A DNA stretch of 64,000 bases, taken from the NCBI GenBank assembly GCA_050943315.1, contig JBMNOY010000001.1, positions 1 to 64,000 on the forward strand, in the 5' to 3' direction. The stretch comes from JBDKUD01 sp050943315. Lineage in GTDB: Bacteria; Bacillota; Syntrophomonadia; Syntrophomonadales; Syntrophomonadaceae. The notes beneath the pieces were generated by a model. That model searched no databases and was not told where the DNA came from. It worked only from the letters and a program-made list of their open reading frames with translations. Shown in pieces: positions 51,310-60,250 of this stretch (the first letter of the stretch is position 1; the number at the start of each line of letters is the position of its first letter). The translations under genes were made by a program, and so were the position numbers.

Positions 51310-51738
51310 ATGGCAAAGCAAATATCTATATTTCTGGAAAACAAAGCCGGCCGATTGTCGCACGTTACACGTGTATTAGGGGAAGCAGATATTAATATCC
51401 GGGCTCTGTCTATTGCCGATACTTCAGACTTTGGCATACTTCGCATAATAGTAAATGATCCGGCCCGGGCATACAAAATCTTAAAAGAGGCGGGATTCAC
51501 CGTAAGCGAGACCGAAGTTGTTGCCGTACAGGTACCAGATTCCCCGGGTGGACTAGCAGCTATTTTAGAGCAAATGTCAAAAGCAGGTTTAAACATAGAA
51601 TATATGTATGCATTTCTGGGAACCTCGGGAAAGGATGCTCTGGTAATCTTTAAAGTTGAAGATACTAAAAAAGCCTATCAGACTTTTGAGCAAAAAGGGA
51701 TCCATTTTATTGATGAAAAAGAACTATACCAACTGTAG
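51310..51738 (+). CDS. Tandem ACT-domain protein
   Basis: A 142-residue protein made of two ACT domains: residues 1-70 (QISIFLENKAGRLSHVTRVL, ADINIRALSIAD) and 71-142 (VVAVQVPDSPGGLAAILEQM, GLNIEYMYAFLG). ACT pairs sense amino acids and other small ligands. Stand-alone proteins of this kind occur next to phenylacetate-CoA ligase in many anaerobes; no such gene is here. Start MAKQISIFLEN has GGAGG 9 bases upstream; it follows the glycosylase by 44 bases and ends at a terminator. Confidence 0.85.
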   Translation: MAKQISIFLENKAGRLSHVTRVLGEADINIRALSIADTSDFGILRIIVNDPARAYKILKEAGFTVSETEVVAVQVPDSPGGLAAILEQMSKAGLNIEYMYAFLGTSGKDALVIFKVEDTKKAYQTFEQKGIHFIDEKELYQL

Positions 51739-51775
51739 TGTTCTTCTTATTAGCCTCACCTTGAGCCTTATATAA

Positions 51776-51815
51776 AACGACAGGGAGACCCTGCTATTTT
51801 CCCTGTCGTTATTTC
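51776..51815 (+). terminator. Terminator after the ACT-domain gene
   Basis: AACGACAGGGA (51776-51786) pairs perfectly with TCCCTGTCGTT (51800-51810), loop of 13 bases, followed by ATTTCG. Confidence 0.8.
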
Positions 51816-52133
51816 GCCAACCCACACACCTACTTCGCAAAAAATCTCATTATCCAGTGCGTTAGAATACCCCCAAAAAAAATAATCTAATAAGGGGCCG
51901 AGGGCCTTTTATAAAATGGTCCTGAAGAAACATTTATCACCTTATAAAAATTATGATGAAAAGGACTGACAAAACAGGACTAAAGAATTATTTTTGCGAC
52001 AATAGAATGTGCGACGACTATACTAAAGTGTAGAAACATAGGTGTACTCGGACTTAAGATAAACTGCCAATTTTAAGCAAAAAGCAGTCTTAAAATATGT
52101 TACTTTTTTCACAAAGGAGGTAATGGATTTTTC
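51816..52133. promoter_or_regulatory. Leader region of the mra division cluster
   Basis: AT-rich stretch with no normal gene. A promoter-like pair is TTGCGA (51994-51999) and TATACT (52019-52024) with a long 19-base spacer. AGGGCC and GGTCCT around 51911-51932 can form a small hairpin. A strong AAAGGAGGT (52113-52121) precedes ATG 52123 and a five-codon frame (MDFSK) that runs into the MraZ box. Confidence 0.5.
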
Positions 52134-52170
52134 AAAGTAGAATACAGTGGTTTAAAGTGGAGCAAAGTGG
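52134..52170 (+). promoter_or_regulatory. MraZ box, four AAAGTGG repeats
   Basis: AAAGTAG (52134), ACAGTGG (52144), AAAGTGG (52154) and AAAGTGG (52164) recur every 10 bases with 3-base spacers, 40 bases upstream of mraZ. This is the repeat form known for MraZ, which binds its own promoter region and controls the division cluster. Confidence 0.88.
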
Positions 52171-52209
52171 AGTAAAATCCCTTAATTTTTATTTAACGAG
52201 GTAGAACAG

Positions 52210-52641
52210 ATGTTCTTAGGCGAATATCAACATTCCCTGGACTCCAAAGGAAGAATTACAGTTCCATCCAAATTTCGCGACGAGTTGGGCTTGAGGTTTA
52301 TTGCTACCAGAGGATTGGATAATTGTATTTTCTTATATACAATGGAGGAGTGGAAGTCAATTGAAGCCAGGGTACACGCTCTGCCTTTTACCAGGGGAGA
52401 TGTGCGTTCGTTTGCACGTTTTTTCTTTTCCGGTGCCGCAGAGCTGGAAATAGATAAGCAGGGTCGCACTATATTACCTAACAATTTAAGGGATTATGCT
52501 GGTATTGATAAAGATGTAGTTATTATAGGTGTTGGTTCCCGAATTGAGATTTGGTCTTTACAGAGATGGGCAACCTATTCAGAGACGGCAGCATTGTCTT
52601 ATGATAGTATTGCTGAGAACCTGGTTGATCTGGGATTATAG
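52210..52641 (+). CDS. mraZ: Transcriptional regulator MraZ
   Basis: A 143-residue MraZ with two AbrB-like swapped-hairpin repeats: GEYQHSLDSKGRITVPSKFRD in the first half and ELEIDKQGRTILPNNLRDYA in the second, each with the DxKGR / DxQGR core. It forms a ring and binds the repeats just upstream (52134-52170), so it is very likely autoregulatory for the mra/dcw operon. ATG follows ACGAGGTAG. rsmH begins 13 bases after its stop. Confidence 0.96.
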   Translation: MFLGEYQHSLDSKGRITVPSKFRDELGLRFIATRGLDNCIFLYTMEEWKSIEARVHALPFTRGDVRSFARFFFSGAAELEIDKQGRTILPNNLRDYAGIDKDVVIIGVGSRIEIWSLQRWATYSETAALSYDSIAENLVDLGL

Positions 52642-52653
52642 GAGGAAGAAAGG

Positions 52654-53571
52654 TTGCATCAACCGGTATTGCTGGAAGAGACGGTTTCCCACCTGGTTAC
52701 TGATCCGGATGGAGTCTATGTGGATTGTACGGTTGGCGGTGGGGGACATCTTAAATATTTACTTTCAAAGTTGACCCCCCGGGCACAGATTATCGGTCTG
52801 GACAAAGATGCTGATATTTTAAGAAAAACCCAAATGTCTATTAATGCTCCCAGTTTGAAACTGGTACATGCTGATTTCAGGTTCTTATCAGAAGTTCTGG
52901 CAAGGGAAGGCATCGGTTTGGTTGACGGTATAATGATCGATTTGGGGGTATCCTCGTTTCAATTGGATAATGCTGAACGGGGATTTAGTTTCCATGAAGA
53001 TTCACGTCTGGATATGCGTATGAATCAGGAGCAAGCCTTCAGTGCTTGGGACTTGATTAATAGTTATTCAGAAGAGGAGATAAGTGACATCTTATTCAAG
53101 TACGGAGAAGAGAAACATGCGCGAAGAATTGCCCGTGGTATTGTCCAATACCGGGGGCAAAAAACTATAGACTCTACTCTGGAATTAGTGGACATAATCA
53201 AGTCCTCGGTCCCGGCAGCTTATCGAAGGGAAAAACACCCCGCCCGGAAATCTTTCCAGGCCATCAGAATTGCAGTTAATGGTGAGTTGGACGCACTGAA
53301 TAAAGTTTTACCTCAAGCTATTCAGGCCCTTAAAGTGGGAGGAAAATTATGTGTAATTACCTTTCACTCTCTGGAAGACAGGATTGTTAAGCATTTCATG
53401 CAGGAAAATGCCCGGGAATGTATTTGTCCCCCGGGGCTGCCAATTTGTGTCTGCAACCATAAGCCACAGTTAGGCATAATTACCCGTAAGCCTATTGCAC
53501 CAGGTGAAAAAGAATGTGAGTTTAATCCCCGGGCTCGAAGTGCCCGGTTAAGGGTAGCTGTAAAAAAGTAA
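52654..53571 (+). CDS. rsmH: 16S rRNA (cytosine1402-N4)-methyltransferase RsmH
   Basis: A 305-residue RsmH (MraW) that methylates C1402 of 16S rRNA. HQPVLLEETV at the start, the SAM motif DCTVGGGGHLKYLLS near residue 24, DLGVSSFQLD near 97, RGFSFHEDSRLDMRM near 110 and ITFHSLEDRIVKHF near 243 are diagnostic. The start codon is TTG with AGGAGGAAG upstream. Always found between mraZ and ftsL in this cluster. Confidence 0.96.
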   Translation: MHQPVLLEETVSHLVTDPDGVYVDCTVGGGGHLKYLLSKLTPRAQIIGLDKDADILRKTQMSINAPSLKLVHADFRFLSEVLAREGIGLVDGIMIDLGVSSFQLDNAERGFSFHEDSRLDMRMNQEQAFSAWDLINSYSEEEISDILFKYGEEKHARRIARGIVQYRGQKTIDSTLELVDIIKSSVPAAYRREKHPARKSFQAIRIAVNGELDALNKVLPQAIQALKVGGKLCVITFHSLEDRIVKHFMQENARECICPPGLPICVCNHKPQLGIITRKPIAPGEKECEFNPRARSARLRVAVKK

Positions 53572-53612
53572 AGGAACGAGTATAATAGTAATTTGGTAAA
53601 GGGGAGAAAAGA

Positions 53613-54101
53613 ATGAGTCAATCCCACTACAGTTATTCTGTCAATTGGAAAGAGATGAGCCTGGAACCGGAGACCAATACGAGAAGAGTAATAAAGACAT
53701 ATAAAAAGATTAATACCAAAAGAAGGTTTGTAATACAGGCGGGAATATTCTTGTTTGTATACGGTCTCGTACTTGTTTACCTGTGTATGACAAGTGCCGC
53801 ACTGGGATATCAGATACTTGCTCTGGAAAAAAATATTCATCAGATAGAAACTTCTAATAAACAAATAGAATATCAAATATCAGAAAAATCTTCACTGCAA
53901 AGAATAGAAAGGATGGCAGCTAAAGAGCTGGGTATGTATAAGCCGGCTGCTGATACAGGCATAGCCATTGCAGTTCAGCCCGAAGCAGTGCCTGTTGCCC
54001 CCGGGCAAAAGGATTCCCCTGCTCAGACCGGGGTGGCCGAGAAACCCATGGATAAGGTATATAGTGCCATTAAGATATTAGCCCAAAGAGATAATCATTA
54101 A
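53613..54101 (+). CDS. ftsL: FtsL-like cell division protein
   Basis: A 162-residue bitopic membrane protein: a basic cytoplasmic N terminus, one membrane helix at about residues 42-66 (QAGIFLFVYGLVLVYLCM), then a coiled coil (ILALEKNIHQIETSNKQIEY) and an alanine- and proline-rich tail. FtsL scaffolds the septal synthase with FtsB and FtsQ. The family is poorly conserved; identity rests on topology and on the position between rsmH and the transpeptidase gene. Confidence 0.82.
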   Translation: MSQSHYSYSVNWKEMSLEPETNTRRVIKTYKKINTKRRFVIQAGIFLFVYGLVLVYLCMTSAALGYQILALEKNIHQIETSNKQIEYQISEKSSLQRIERMAAKELGMYKPAADTGIAIAVQPEAVPVAPGQKDSPAQTGVAEKPMDKVYSAIKILAQRDNH

Positions 54102-54242
54102 AGAAAGTTGATGGTTGATTCCAAACTGTATCCTCTTCTGCTATCAGGTTATTTGGGTTTTCCCGGTGCTAATTTTCGACCACAAGAAATATATATATAG
54201 TAAATTGAAAAACTTAATTGATTCCTTAGAGGGGTGGAAAAC

Positions 54243-56357
54243 ATGCACACCACCAGTCTTCTGGTAAGAAAGCGTATTGCAGCGCTTTTTTTCTTATTTA
54301 CCGTAGGTTTTGTGTTGTTAAGTGGAAGAATATTTTGGGTACAGTTTATTAAAGGTGCCGAGTTATCAGAAAAAGCTATCCAGAACCGGATGCGGGATGT
54401 TCCCGTAGAATCAAAACGGGGTATTATCTATGACCGTAACGGACATGAGTTAGCCATTTCCATTAGCACTGATTCAGTATATGCTATTCCTGCCGAAGTT
54501 AAGAGGTCAGGACGCCAAAGGGAAATAGCCCACAAACTGGCTCAGGTTTTGGAGATGGATGAAGAAAAACTATTTAAGCGTATAACCAGGCAGAGTTCTT
54601 TCGAGTGGATCAAAAGGCAAATTGACGCAACCAAATCGAAAAAAATAAGGGAAATGGATTTGCCCGGTATTGATCTCACCGAAGAAAGCCGCAGATATTA
54701 TCCCAAAGGGACTTTGGCCAGTCATGTTCTGGGTATATCAGGAACCGACAACACGGGTCTTGAGGGTATTGATCAATATTACAATGATTTAGTAGGGGGA
54801 ACTAAAGGCAGAATTATTGTCGAGCACGATGCTGCCGGCAGAGCCATACCTGAAGCTACTCACCGATATATTGCACCTGTTGATGGAGCTAATCTAATTT
54901 TAACCCTCGACGAGACGATTCAATATATTACTGAGAGAGAACTGGATAAGGTATTTAAGGAACGTCAGGCAAAATCAGCAGCAGCGATTGTAATGGATCC
55001 GTCCTCCGGGGAAATCCTGGCTCTAGCTTCCCGGCCGACTTTCGACCCTAACAATTATAATGACTATCCGGCTGCCAACCGCAGAAATTTTGCTATAAAC
55101 GATGTTTATGAGCCTGGTTCAACCATGAAGATAACTACTGCGGCAATGGCTCTGGAAGAAAGAACCGTAACTCCGGAAACCAAGTTTTTCTGTCCCGGGT
55201 ATGTGAAAGTAGGCAAAGAAACTATTAGCTGCTCCAATCATAAGGCTCATGGGGATCAGACCTTTGCCCAGATTGTGGAGAATTCTTGTAATGTGGGCTT
55301 CGTCAAAGTAGGACTTGACCTGGGTATGGAAAAGTATTATCAATATATTCATGCTTTTGGTTTTGGTAAACCGACTGGGATTGACCTGCCCGGGGAAGCA
55401 GCCGGCATTCTGGTTCCGCAAAGCCGGGCCAAACTAATTGACCTGGGTACCATGTCCATGGGGCAGGCCAATGCTGTTACCCCTATCCAGCTTATAACAG
55501 CGGTATCAGCAGTTGCCAATGAGGGTAAGCTAATGAAACCTCATTTGGTTAAACAGGTGGTTAACAACGATGGCAAAGTTATCAAAAAGAATAATCCGCA
55601 AATGGTCAAACAGGTGGTTTCTGAGGAGACGGCCAAAGAACTGTGCCTGATACTGGAAGGAGAAGTAACTCATGGTACCGGTAAGCAAGCTTATATTGAA
55701 GGCTACCGTGTAGGCGGTAAAACCGGAACAGCCCAGAAGATTGCACCTAATGGGGGATATCTGGCCAATGAATATGTAGCATCTTTCATTGGGCTGGCGC
55801 CGGTCAATAAACCGCGCTTAGTCTGTCTGATGGTAGTTGATTCACCGAAAGGATACCCGTATTATGGAGGATGGGTAGCTGCTCCGGCGGTCAGGGAGAT
55901 AATCAGGGATTCTTTAAGGTATTTGGAAGTTCCCCTGACTGGTGAGAAGGCTTTAACCGGTCAGACTCCTTCAGAACAGGTAGTGGTTCCCGAAGTTGTC
56001 AATTTGACGATTTCTGAAGCTTTAAAGGCTCTTAATGGGCGTGGCTTAAAGGCTAAAGTTGTAGGCAGTGGCAACATTGTCTGGCAGCAGACACCCAGGG
56101 GGCAAACGAAAATAGCTAAAGGTTCTGAGATAATTGTATATACAGCTCCTTTTGAAAAGGGCAAAGAAGGCCAGGAGGTAACAGTTCCTGACCTGCAGGG
56201 TAAGTCAATGAAGGAAGTGGCCAGGATTCTGGCCAGTCTTGGGCTGCATCTTAATCCGGAAGGATACGGTGTGTCTTATGAACAATCACCTGCGCCCGGA
56301 AAAATAGTAACTAGTGGTTCAAGTATAAAAGTCCGGTTTCAGCCTGGTGGAGAATGA
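54243..56357 (+). CDS. spoVD: Class B penicillin-binding protein with two PASTA domains (SpoVD/FtsI type)
   Basis: A 704-residue transpeptidase. Membrane anchor at about residues 11-33; dimerisation region with VPVESKRGIIYDRNG; catalytic SxxK in EPGSTMKITTAAM; SxN in ENSCNVGF; KTG in GGKTGTAQKI. Two PASTA domains end the protein (VVVPEVVNLTISEALKALN and VTVPDLQGKSMKEVARILA), which is the SpoVD rather than plain FtsI layout and hints at a spore former, though vegetative enzymes can also carry PASTA. Start MHTTSLLVRKR with GAGGGG 8 bases upstream; GTG 54234 is the alternative. Confidence 0.93.
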   Translation: MHTTSLLVRKRIAALFFLFTVGFVLLSGRIFWVQFIKGAELSEKAIQNRMRDVPVESKRGIIYDRNGHELAISISTDSVYAIPAEVKRSGRQREIAHKLAQVLEMDEEKLFKRITRQSSFEWIKRQIDATKSKKIREMDLPGIDLTEESRRYYPKGTLASHVLGISGTDNTGLEGIDQYYNDLVGGTKGRIIVEHDAAGRAIPEATHRYIAPVDGANLILTLDETIQYITERELDKVFKERQAKSAAAIVMDPSSGEILALASRPTFDPNNYNDYPAANRRNFAINDVYEPGSTMKITTAAMALEERTVTPETKFFCPGYVKVGKETISCSNHKAHGDQTFAQIVENSCNVGFVKVGLDLGMEKYYQYIHAFGFGKPTGIDLPGEAAGILVPQSRAKLIDLGTMSMGQANAVTPIQLITAVSAVANEGKLMKPHLVKQVVNNDGKVIKKNNPQMVKQVVSEETAKELCLILEGEVTHGTGKQAYIEGYRVGGKTGTAQKIAPNGGYLANEYVASFIGLAPVNKPRLVCLMVVDSPKGYPYYGGWVAAPAVREIIRDSLRYLEVPLTGEKALTGQTPSEQVVVPEVVNLTISEALKALNGRGLKAKVVGSGNIVWQQTPRGQTKIAKGSEIIVYTAPFEKGKEGQEVTVPDLQGKSMKEVARILASLGLHLNPEGYGVSYEQSPAPGKIVTSGSSIKVRFQPGGE

Positions 56358-56396
56358 TCTCAAGTTGTGTTAACAGAACCGGAAAGGAGTGACAGA

Positions 56397-57866
56397 ATGA
56401 AATTAGGAAGCCTGCTTAAAGATATGGAGATTACAGTTTGGCATGGTGATCTTAGTTGTGAAATAAAAGGTATTGCTTATGATTCCCGCAAGGTTAAACC
56501 AGGATATTTATTTGTATGCATAAAGGGCTTTAAGACAGATGGTCATTTGTTTGCTCAATCAGCCGTTGATAACGGGGCGGTCGCAATTCTAGGTGAGACC
56601 AAATTAGATCTTATCGGTAATGTAACCCAAGTTATAATACCTGACTGCCGCCAGGCACTGCCCATACTGGCAGCAAGATTTTACGGCCAACCTTCTCGGG
56701 ATTTAAGAATAATAGGAGTTACCGGCACTAATGGCAAAACTACTACAACCCACTTTATTAGGGCTATTTTGGAGGAGTGGGGAAAAAGGACCGCCATTAT
56801 GGGCACCTTGTATGCCAAAATCGATGACTATCAACATGAACTGGGACATACCACCCCTGAGTCCCTGGAAATAGAGGAGTTCTTTGCCATCACCAGGCAG
56901 AAAAAAGGTGAATACGTGGTGATGGAAGTATCTTCACATGCTCTGGATTTAAATCGCGTTGATGAAATATTATTTGATGTAGCGGTGTTTACTAATCTTA
57001 CTCAGGATCATCTTGATTATCATCAAACCATGGAAAAATACAAGCAAGCAAAACTCAAGCTGTTTAGGAAAATACCCGAGGGATCAAAAAACTTCGTAAT
57101 CATTAATTCTGATGACGAATCAGCCCGGGATTTTATAAATGCTGCCAGCAGCAGGGTTTGTACATATGGCATTGATAACCCCGCTGATGTTCGGGCAACC
57201 GGAGTAAACACTAACCTTAAGGGAACTAGCTTTAATGTTGAGTACGGCGGGGAGGTACTGTCAATCCGGATGAAACCAATCGGGTTGTTCAGTGTTTATA
57301 ATGCTCTGGCGGCTATAGCTTTTGCTCTGCAGGAAGGTATTGCACCGGCGATTATCAAACAGGCGTTAGAGAAGGTTGAAGGTGTTCCGGGACGGTTTGA
57401 ACAGGTAGACTGCGGCCAGGACTTTACCGTAATTGTTGACTATGCACATACTCCTGACGGACTCCAAAATATTTTGGCAACAGCTCGCAAATTAGTAGAG
57501 AACAGATTGATCACCGTATTTGGGTGTGGAGGAGACCGGGACCGGAGCAAGCGGCCTTTGATGGGCGAGATCGCCGCAACCTACAGTGATTTTTGTATCA
57601 TTACTTCAGATAATCCACGCAGCGAAGACCCCCTGGCTATCATTAATGAAATCGTTCCCGGGGTTGACAGGGTTAAAGATTCCCGCTATTCCATAATTGC
57701 TGACCGGCGGGAAGCTATACGTCACGCCATATTCCTGGCCCGCCCGGGGGATTTAATAATTATAGCCGGAAAAGGACATGAAACTTATCAGTTAGTAAAA
57801 GACCAGGTTCTGGATTTTGATGACCGGAAAATAGCAGCAGAGTTTTTGAAAGGAAAAGGAGTATGA
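56397..57866 (+). CDS. murE: UDP-MurNAc-L-Ala-D-Glu:meso-diaminopimelate ligase MurE
   Basis: A 489-residue Mur ligase. ATP loop GVTGTNGKTTTTHFI near residue 110, TTPESLEI, EVSSHALDLNRV, the carbamylated-lysine region and the amino-acid selecting motif DNPRSEDP near residue 403. DNPR indicates meso-diaminopimelate rather than lysine as third residue of the peptide stem. Start MKLGSLLKDME with AAAGGAGTGA upstream, 39 bases after the transpeptidase stop. Stop and murF start overlap as ATGA. Confidence 0.96.
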   Translation: MKLGSLLKDMEITVWHGDLSCEIKGIAYDSRKVKPGYLFVCIKGFKTDGHLFAQSAVDNGAVAILGETKLDLIGNVTQVIIPDCRQALPILAARFYGQPSRDLRIIGVTGTNGKTTTTHFIRAILEEWGKRTAIMGTLYAKIDDYQHELGHTTPESLEIEEFFAITRQKKGEYVVMEVSSHALDLNRVDEILFDVAVFTNLTQDHLDYHQTMEKYKQAKLKLFRKIPEGSKNFVIINSDDESARDFINAASSRVCTYGIDNPADVRATGVNTNLKGTSFNVEYGGEVLSIRMKPIGLFSVYNALAAIAFALQEGIAPAIIKQALEKVEGVPGRFEQVDCGQDFTVIVDYAHTPDGLQNILATARKLVENRLITVFGCGGDRDRSKRPLMGEIAATYSDFCIITSDNPRSEDPLAIINEIVPGVDRVKDSRYSIIADRREAIRHAIFLARPGDLIIIAGKGHETYQLVKDQVLDFDDRKIAAEFLKGKGV

Positions 57867-59245
57867 ATAACCTAACCCTCGACTATATAGTACAGAACAT
57901 TAATGGCAAGTTGCTGTGCGGGGATAAAGAAACCCTAATAAATGATGTTTCCACCGATTCCAGGACAATTACCCCCGGTACTCTTTTCTTTGCTCTGAAA
58001 GGTGATAACTTTGATGGCCATGATTTTGTGGTGGCGGCGTTAAACCAGGGTGCCTATGGTGCTGTGGTGGAAAAGACAACCGGTATAGCTGATTATCCTC
58101 AAAACCGGGCGATAATTAAGGTAGATAACACATTACAGGCACTGCAGCAGTTGGCCAGGTCTTATCGCTTGCAATTTGATATTCCAGTAGTTGGCATTAC
58201 CGGAAGTGTAGGCAAAACTACCACCAAGGACTTATTGGCTGCTTGCCTTATGTCCCGCTGCAATACCCTAAAAACACCAGGTAATTATAATAATGATATT
58301 GGATTGCCTTTAACAATTCTTAAACTAAATACCGAGCATCAGGTAATGGTGCTGGAAATGGCTATGCGCGGAAGCGGGGAAATACAACGGTTGGCTGATA
58401 TTGCCAGGCCTAACTGTGCCATCATAACTAATGTTGAACCGGTGCATTTAGAAACCATGGGCAATATCAATAATATATGCCGGGCTAAATGTGAACTTCT
58501 GGCTTCCTTAGGCTCTGACGGTTTTGCCTTGATAAACGGTGACAGTAAACTATTGGTCAATATGGCCCGGGAATTTCCGTGCCGCCAATATACTTTTGGC
58601 TATTCGCCAGGCTGTGATATTCAGATACTGCAGGTTAATAACGCTACCGGCGGCATTAACATTGAACTGGAGGCTTTTGCCTCCCGGCATAATTTGTTTT
58701 TGCCCCTACCCGCCCCGAAGCTGGCTACCAATGTTGCTTCAGCGGCAGGGATGGCGTTTTTATTGGGAATAAATTGGGAGGACATAAAAGTAAGTCTGGC
58801 TGGATATAAAACCAGTAGTAACAGGTTGAACATAATATATTTGGATGAGGGCGGTGCTGTCATCAATGATACCTACAATGCTAATCCGGTATCAATGATA
58901 GCCGCTTTGGAGGTAAGTGCCACGCTGGCTCCTGAGAAAAGAACGGTTGCTGTGCTGGGTGATATGCTGGAATTAGGGGAATACGAAATATCCGGTCATA
59001 AACAGGTTGGCCAGCGGGCTGCCGACCTTGGTCTGGGCCTTTTGATTACCATCGGGAATCGCTCCCGGTATATTATGCAGGGGGCTATCGATGCAGGTAT
59101 GAATCCCAATTTGGTCCATCACTTTGCATCAAAGCAAGATGGCCTGGATTGGATAAAAAAGAATGTTAATAAAAATGATATTGTGCTATTCAAGGCATCC
59201 CGGGGCATGCAATTAGAAACATTATTGGAAGCATGGATGGCATAA
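57863..59245 (+). CDS. murF: UDP-MurNAc-tripeptide:D-Ala-D-Ala ligase MurF
   Basis: A 460-residue MurF that adds D-Ala-D-Ala to the muropeptide precursor. Visible: DSRTITPGTLFFALKGDNFDGHDF near the N terminus, the ATP loop GITGSVGKTTTKDLLA near 111, NYNNDIGLPLTIL near 140, EMAMRGSGEI near 163 and NDTYNANPVSMIAAL near 334. Overlaps murE by 4 bases; mraY follows after 16 bases with a GGAGG site. Confidence 0.96.
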   Translation: MNNLTLDYIVQNINGKLLCGDKETLINDVSTDSRTITPGTLFFALKGDNFDGHDFVVAALNQGAYGAVVEKTTGIADYPQNRAIIKVDNTLQALQQLARSYRLQFDIPVVGITGSVGKTTTKDLLAACLMSRCNTLKTPGNYNNDIGLPLTILKLNTEHQVMVLEMAMRGSGEIQRLADIARPNCAIITNVEPVHLETMGNINNICRAKCELLASLGSDGFALINGDSKLLVNMAREFPCRQYTFGYSPGCDIQILQVNNATGGINIELEAFASRHNLFLPLPAPKLATNVASAAGMAFLLGINWEDIKVSLAGYKTSSNRLNIIYLDEGGAVINDTYNANPVSMIAALEVSATLAPEKRTVAVLGDMLELGEYEISGHKQVGQRAADLGLGLLITIGNRSRYIMQGAIDAGMNPNLVHHFASKQDGLDWIKKNVNKNDIVLFKASRGMQLETLLEAWMA

Positions 59246-59261
59246 TACTCTGGAGGCATAT

Positions 59262-60236
59262 ATGAAGGGTTATATAATTAATACACTGCTGGCTACAGGC
59301 ATTGCCTTATCGATAGCAATAGCCATGGGACCAATAATGATTCCATTTCTTAAAAGGTTGAAAGTAGGACAAAATATTCGCGAGGAAGGCCCCAAAGCCC
59401 ACCTGGTTAAAGCAGGTACGCCCACCATGGGAGGCATAATTATTATTACTGCGGTAATGGTTGCCAGTTTTGTAATGGCTGGAGCCAGTACCGAAGTATT
59501 GACTGCTGTGCTGATTATGCTGGCTTTTGGAGGCATAGGTTTCTGGGACGATTATATTAAAGTGGTGTTAAAACGGTCGCTGGGGTTGCGTGCCCGGGAG
59601 AAGCTGAGTCTTCAGCTAATTGTGGGGGTTATATTTGGCCTCTTGTTGCTGTATTATTTTCACCGGGGTTCTACTATTATTATTCCCTTTACCGGGGGAA
59701 TTATCGACCTGGGTTGGTTTTATATCCCTTTTATGGTTTTTGTATTAATGGCCACATCTAATGCCGTCAACCTCACCGATGGTTTGGATGGGCTGGTATC
59801 AGGTATTACCTTTGTAGTAGCGGCAGCCTATGGCCTGGTATGTGTAATGACCTCCCATTTTAACCTGTTGATATTTACCGGTGCAGTGGCCGGAGGTTGT
59901 TTAGGCTTTCTGTTCTTTAACCGCTACCCGGCCCGGGTATTTATGGGTGATACCGGTTCCATGGCACTGGGTGGGGCCATAGCCGCAGTAGCAGCCTTAA
60001 CTAATACTGAATTAGCCTTAATTCTCATTGGCGGGGTTTATGTTATTGAAACGCTAAGTGTAATTTTGCAGGTATTGTCCTTTAAGCTTACTGGTAAGCG
60101 CTTATTCTTAATGAGTCCCATCCACCATCATTTCGAACTTAAGGGGTGGCACGAGACCAGGGTTGTTAAAGTATTCTGGCTGGCTGCGGTTGGTTTTGCG
60201 ATATTAGGAATCGCCAGTTTCAGAAATATTGGTTAG
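59262..60236 (+). CDS. mraY: Phospho-MurNAc-pentapeptide transferase MraY
   Basis: A 324-residue polytopic enzyme (about 10 membrane helices) that makes lipid I on undecaprenyl phosphate. Signatures: GTPTMGGIIIITAV near residue 51, the catalytic Asp motif FWDDYIKV near 95, NLTDGLDGLVSG near 171, GDTGSMALGGAIAA near 231 and SPIHHHFELKGWHE near 287. Complete, on the cytoplasmic membrane. The next gene, murD, begins 14 bases on. Confidence 0.96.
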   Translation: MKGYIINTLLATGIALSIAIAMGPIMIPFLKRLKVGQNIREEGPKAHLVKAGTPTMGGIIIITAVMVASFVMAGASTEVLTAVLIMLAFGGIGFWDDYIKVVLKRSLGLRAREKLSLQLIVGVIFGLLLLYYFHRGSTIIIPFTGGIIDLGWFYIPFMVFVLMATSNAVNLTDGLDGLVSGITFVVAAAYGLVCVMTSHFNLLIFTGAVAGGCLGFLFFNRYPARVFMGDTGSMALGGAIAAVAALTNTELALILIGGVYVIETLSVILQVLSFKLTGKRLFLMSPIHHHFELKGWHETRVVKVFWLAAVGFAILGIASFRNIG

Positions 60237-60250
60237 GAAGTGTTATAAGA

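Noticed and set aside
53364..53876. 170-codon antisense frame over the rsmH-ftsL junction
   Set aside because: Overlaps two well-supported genes and shows no family motif.
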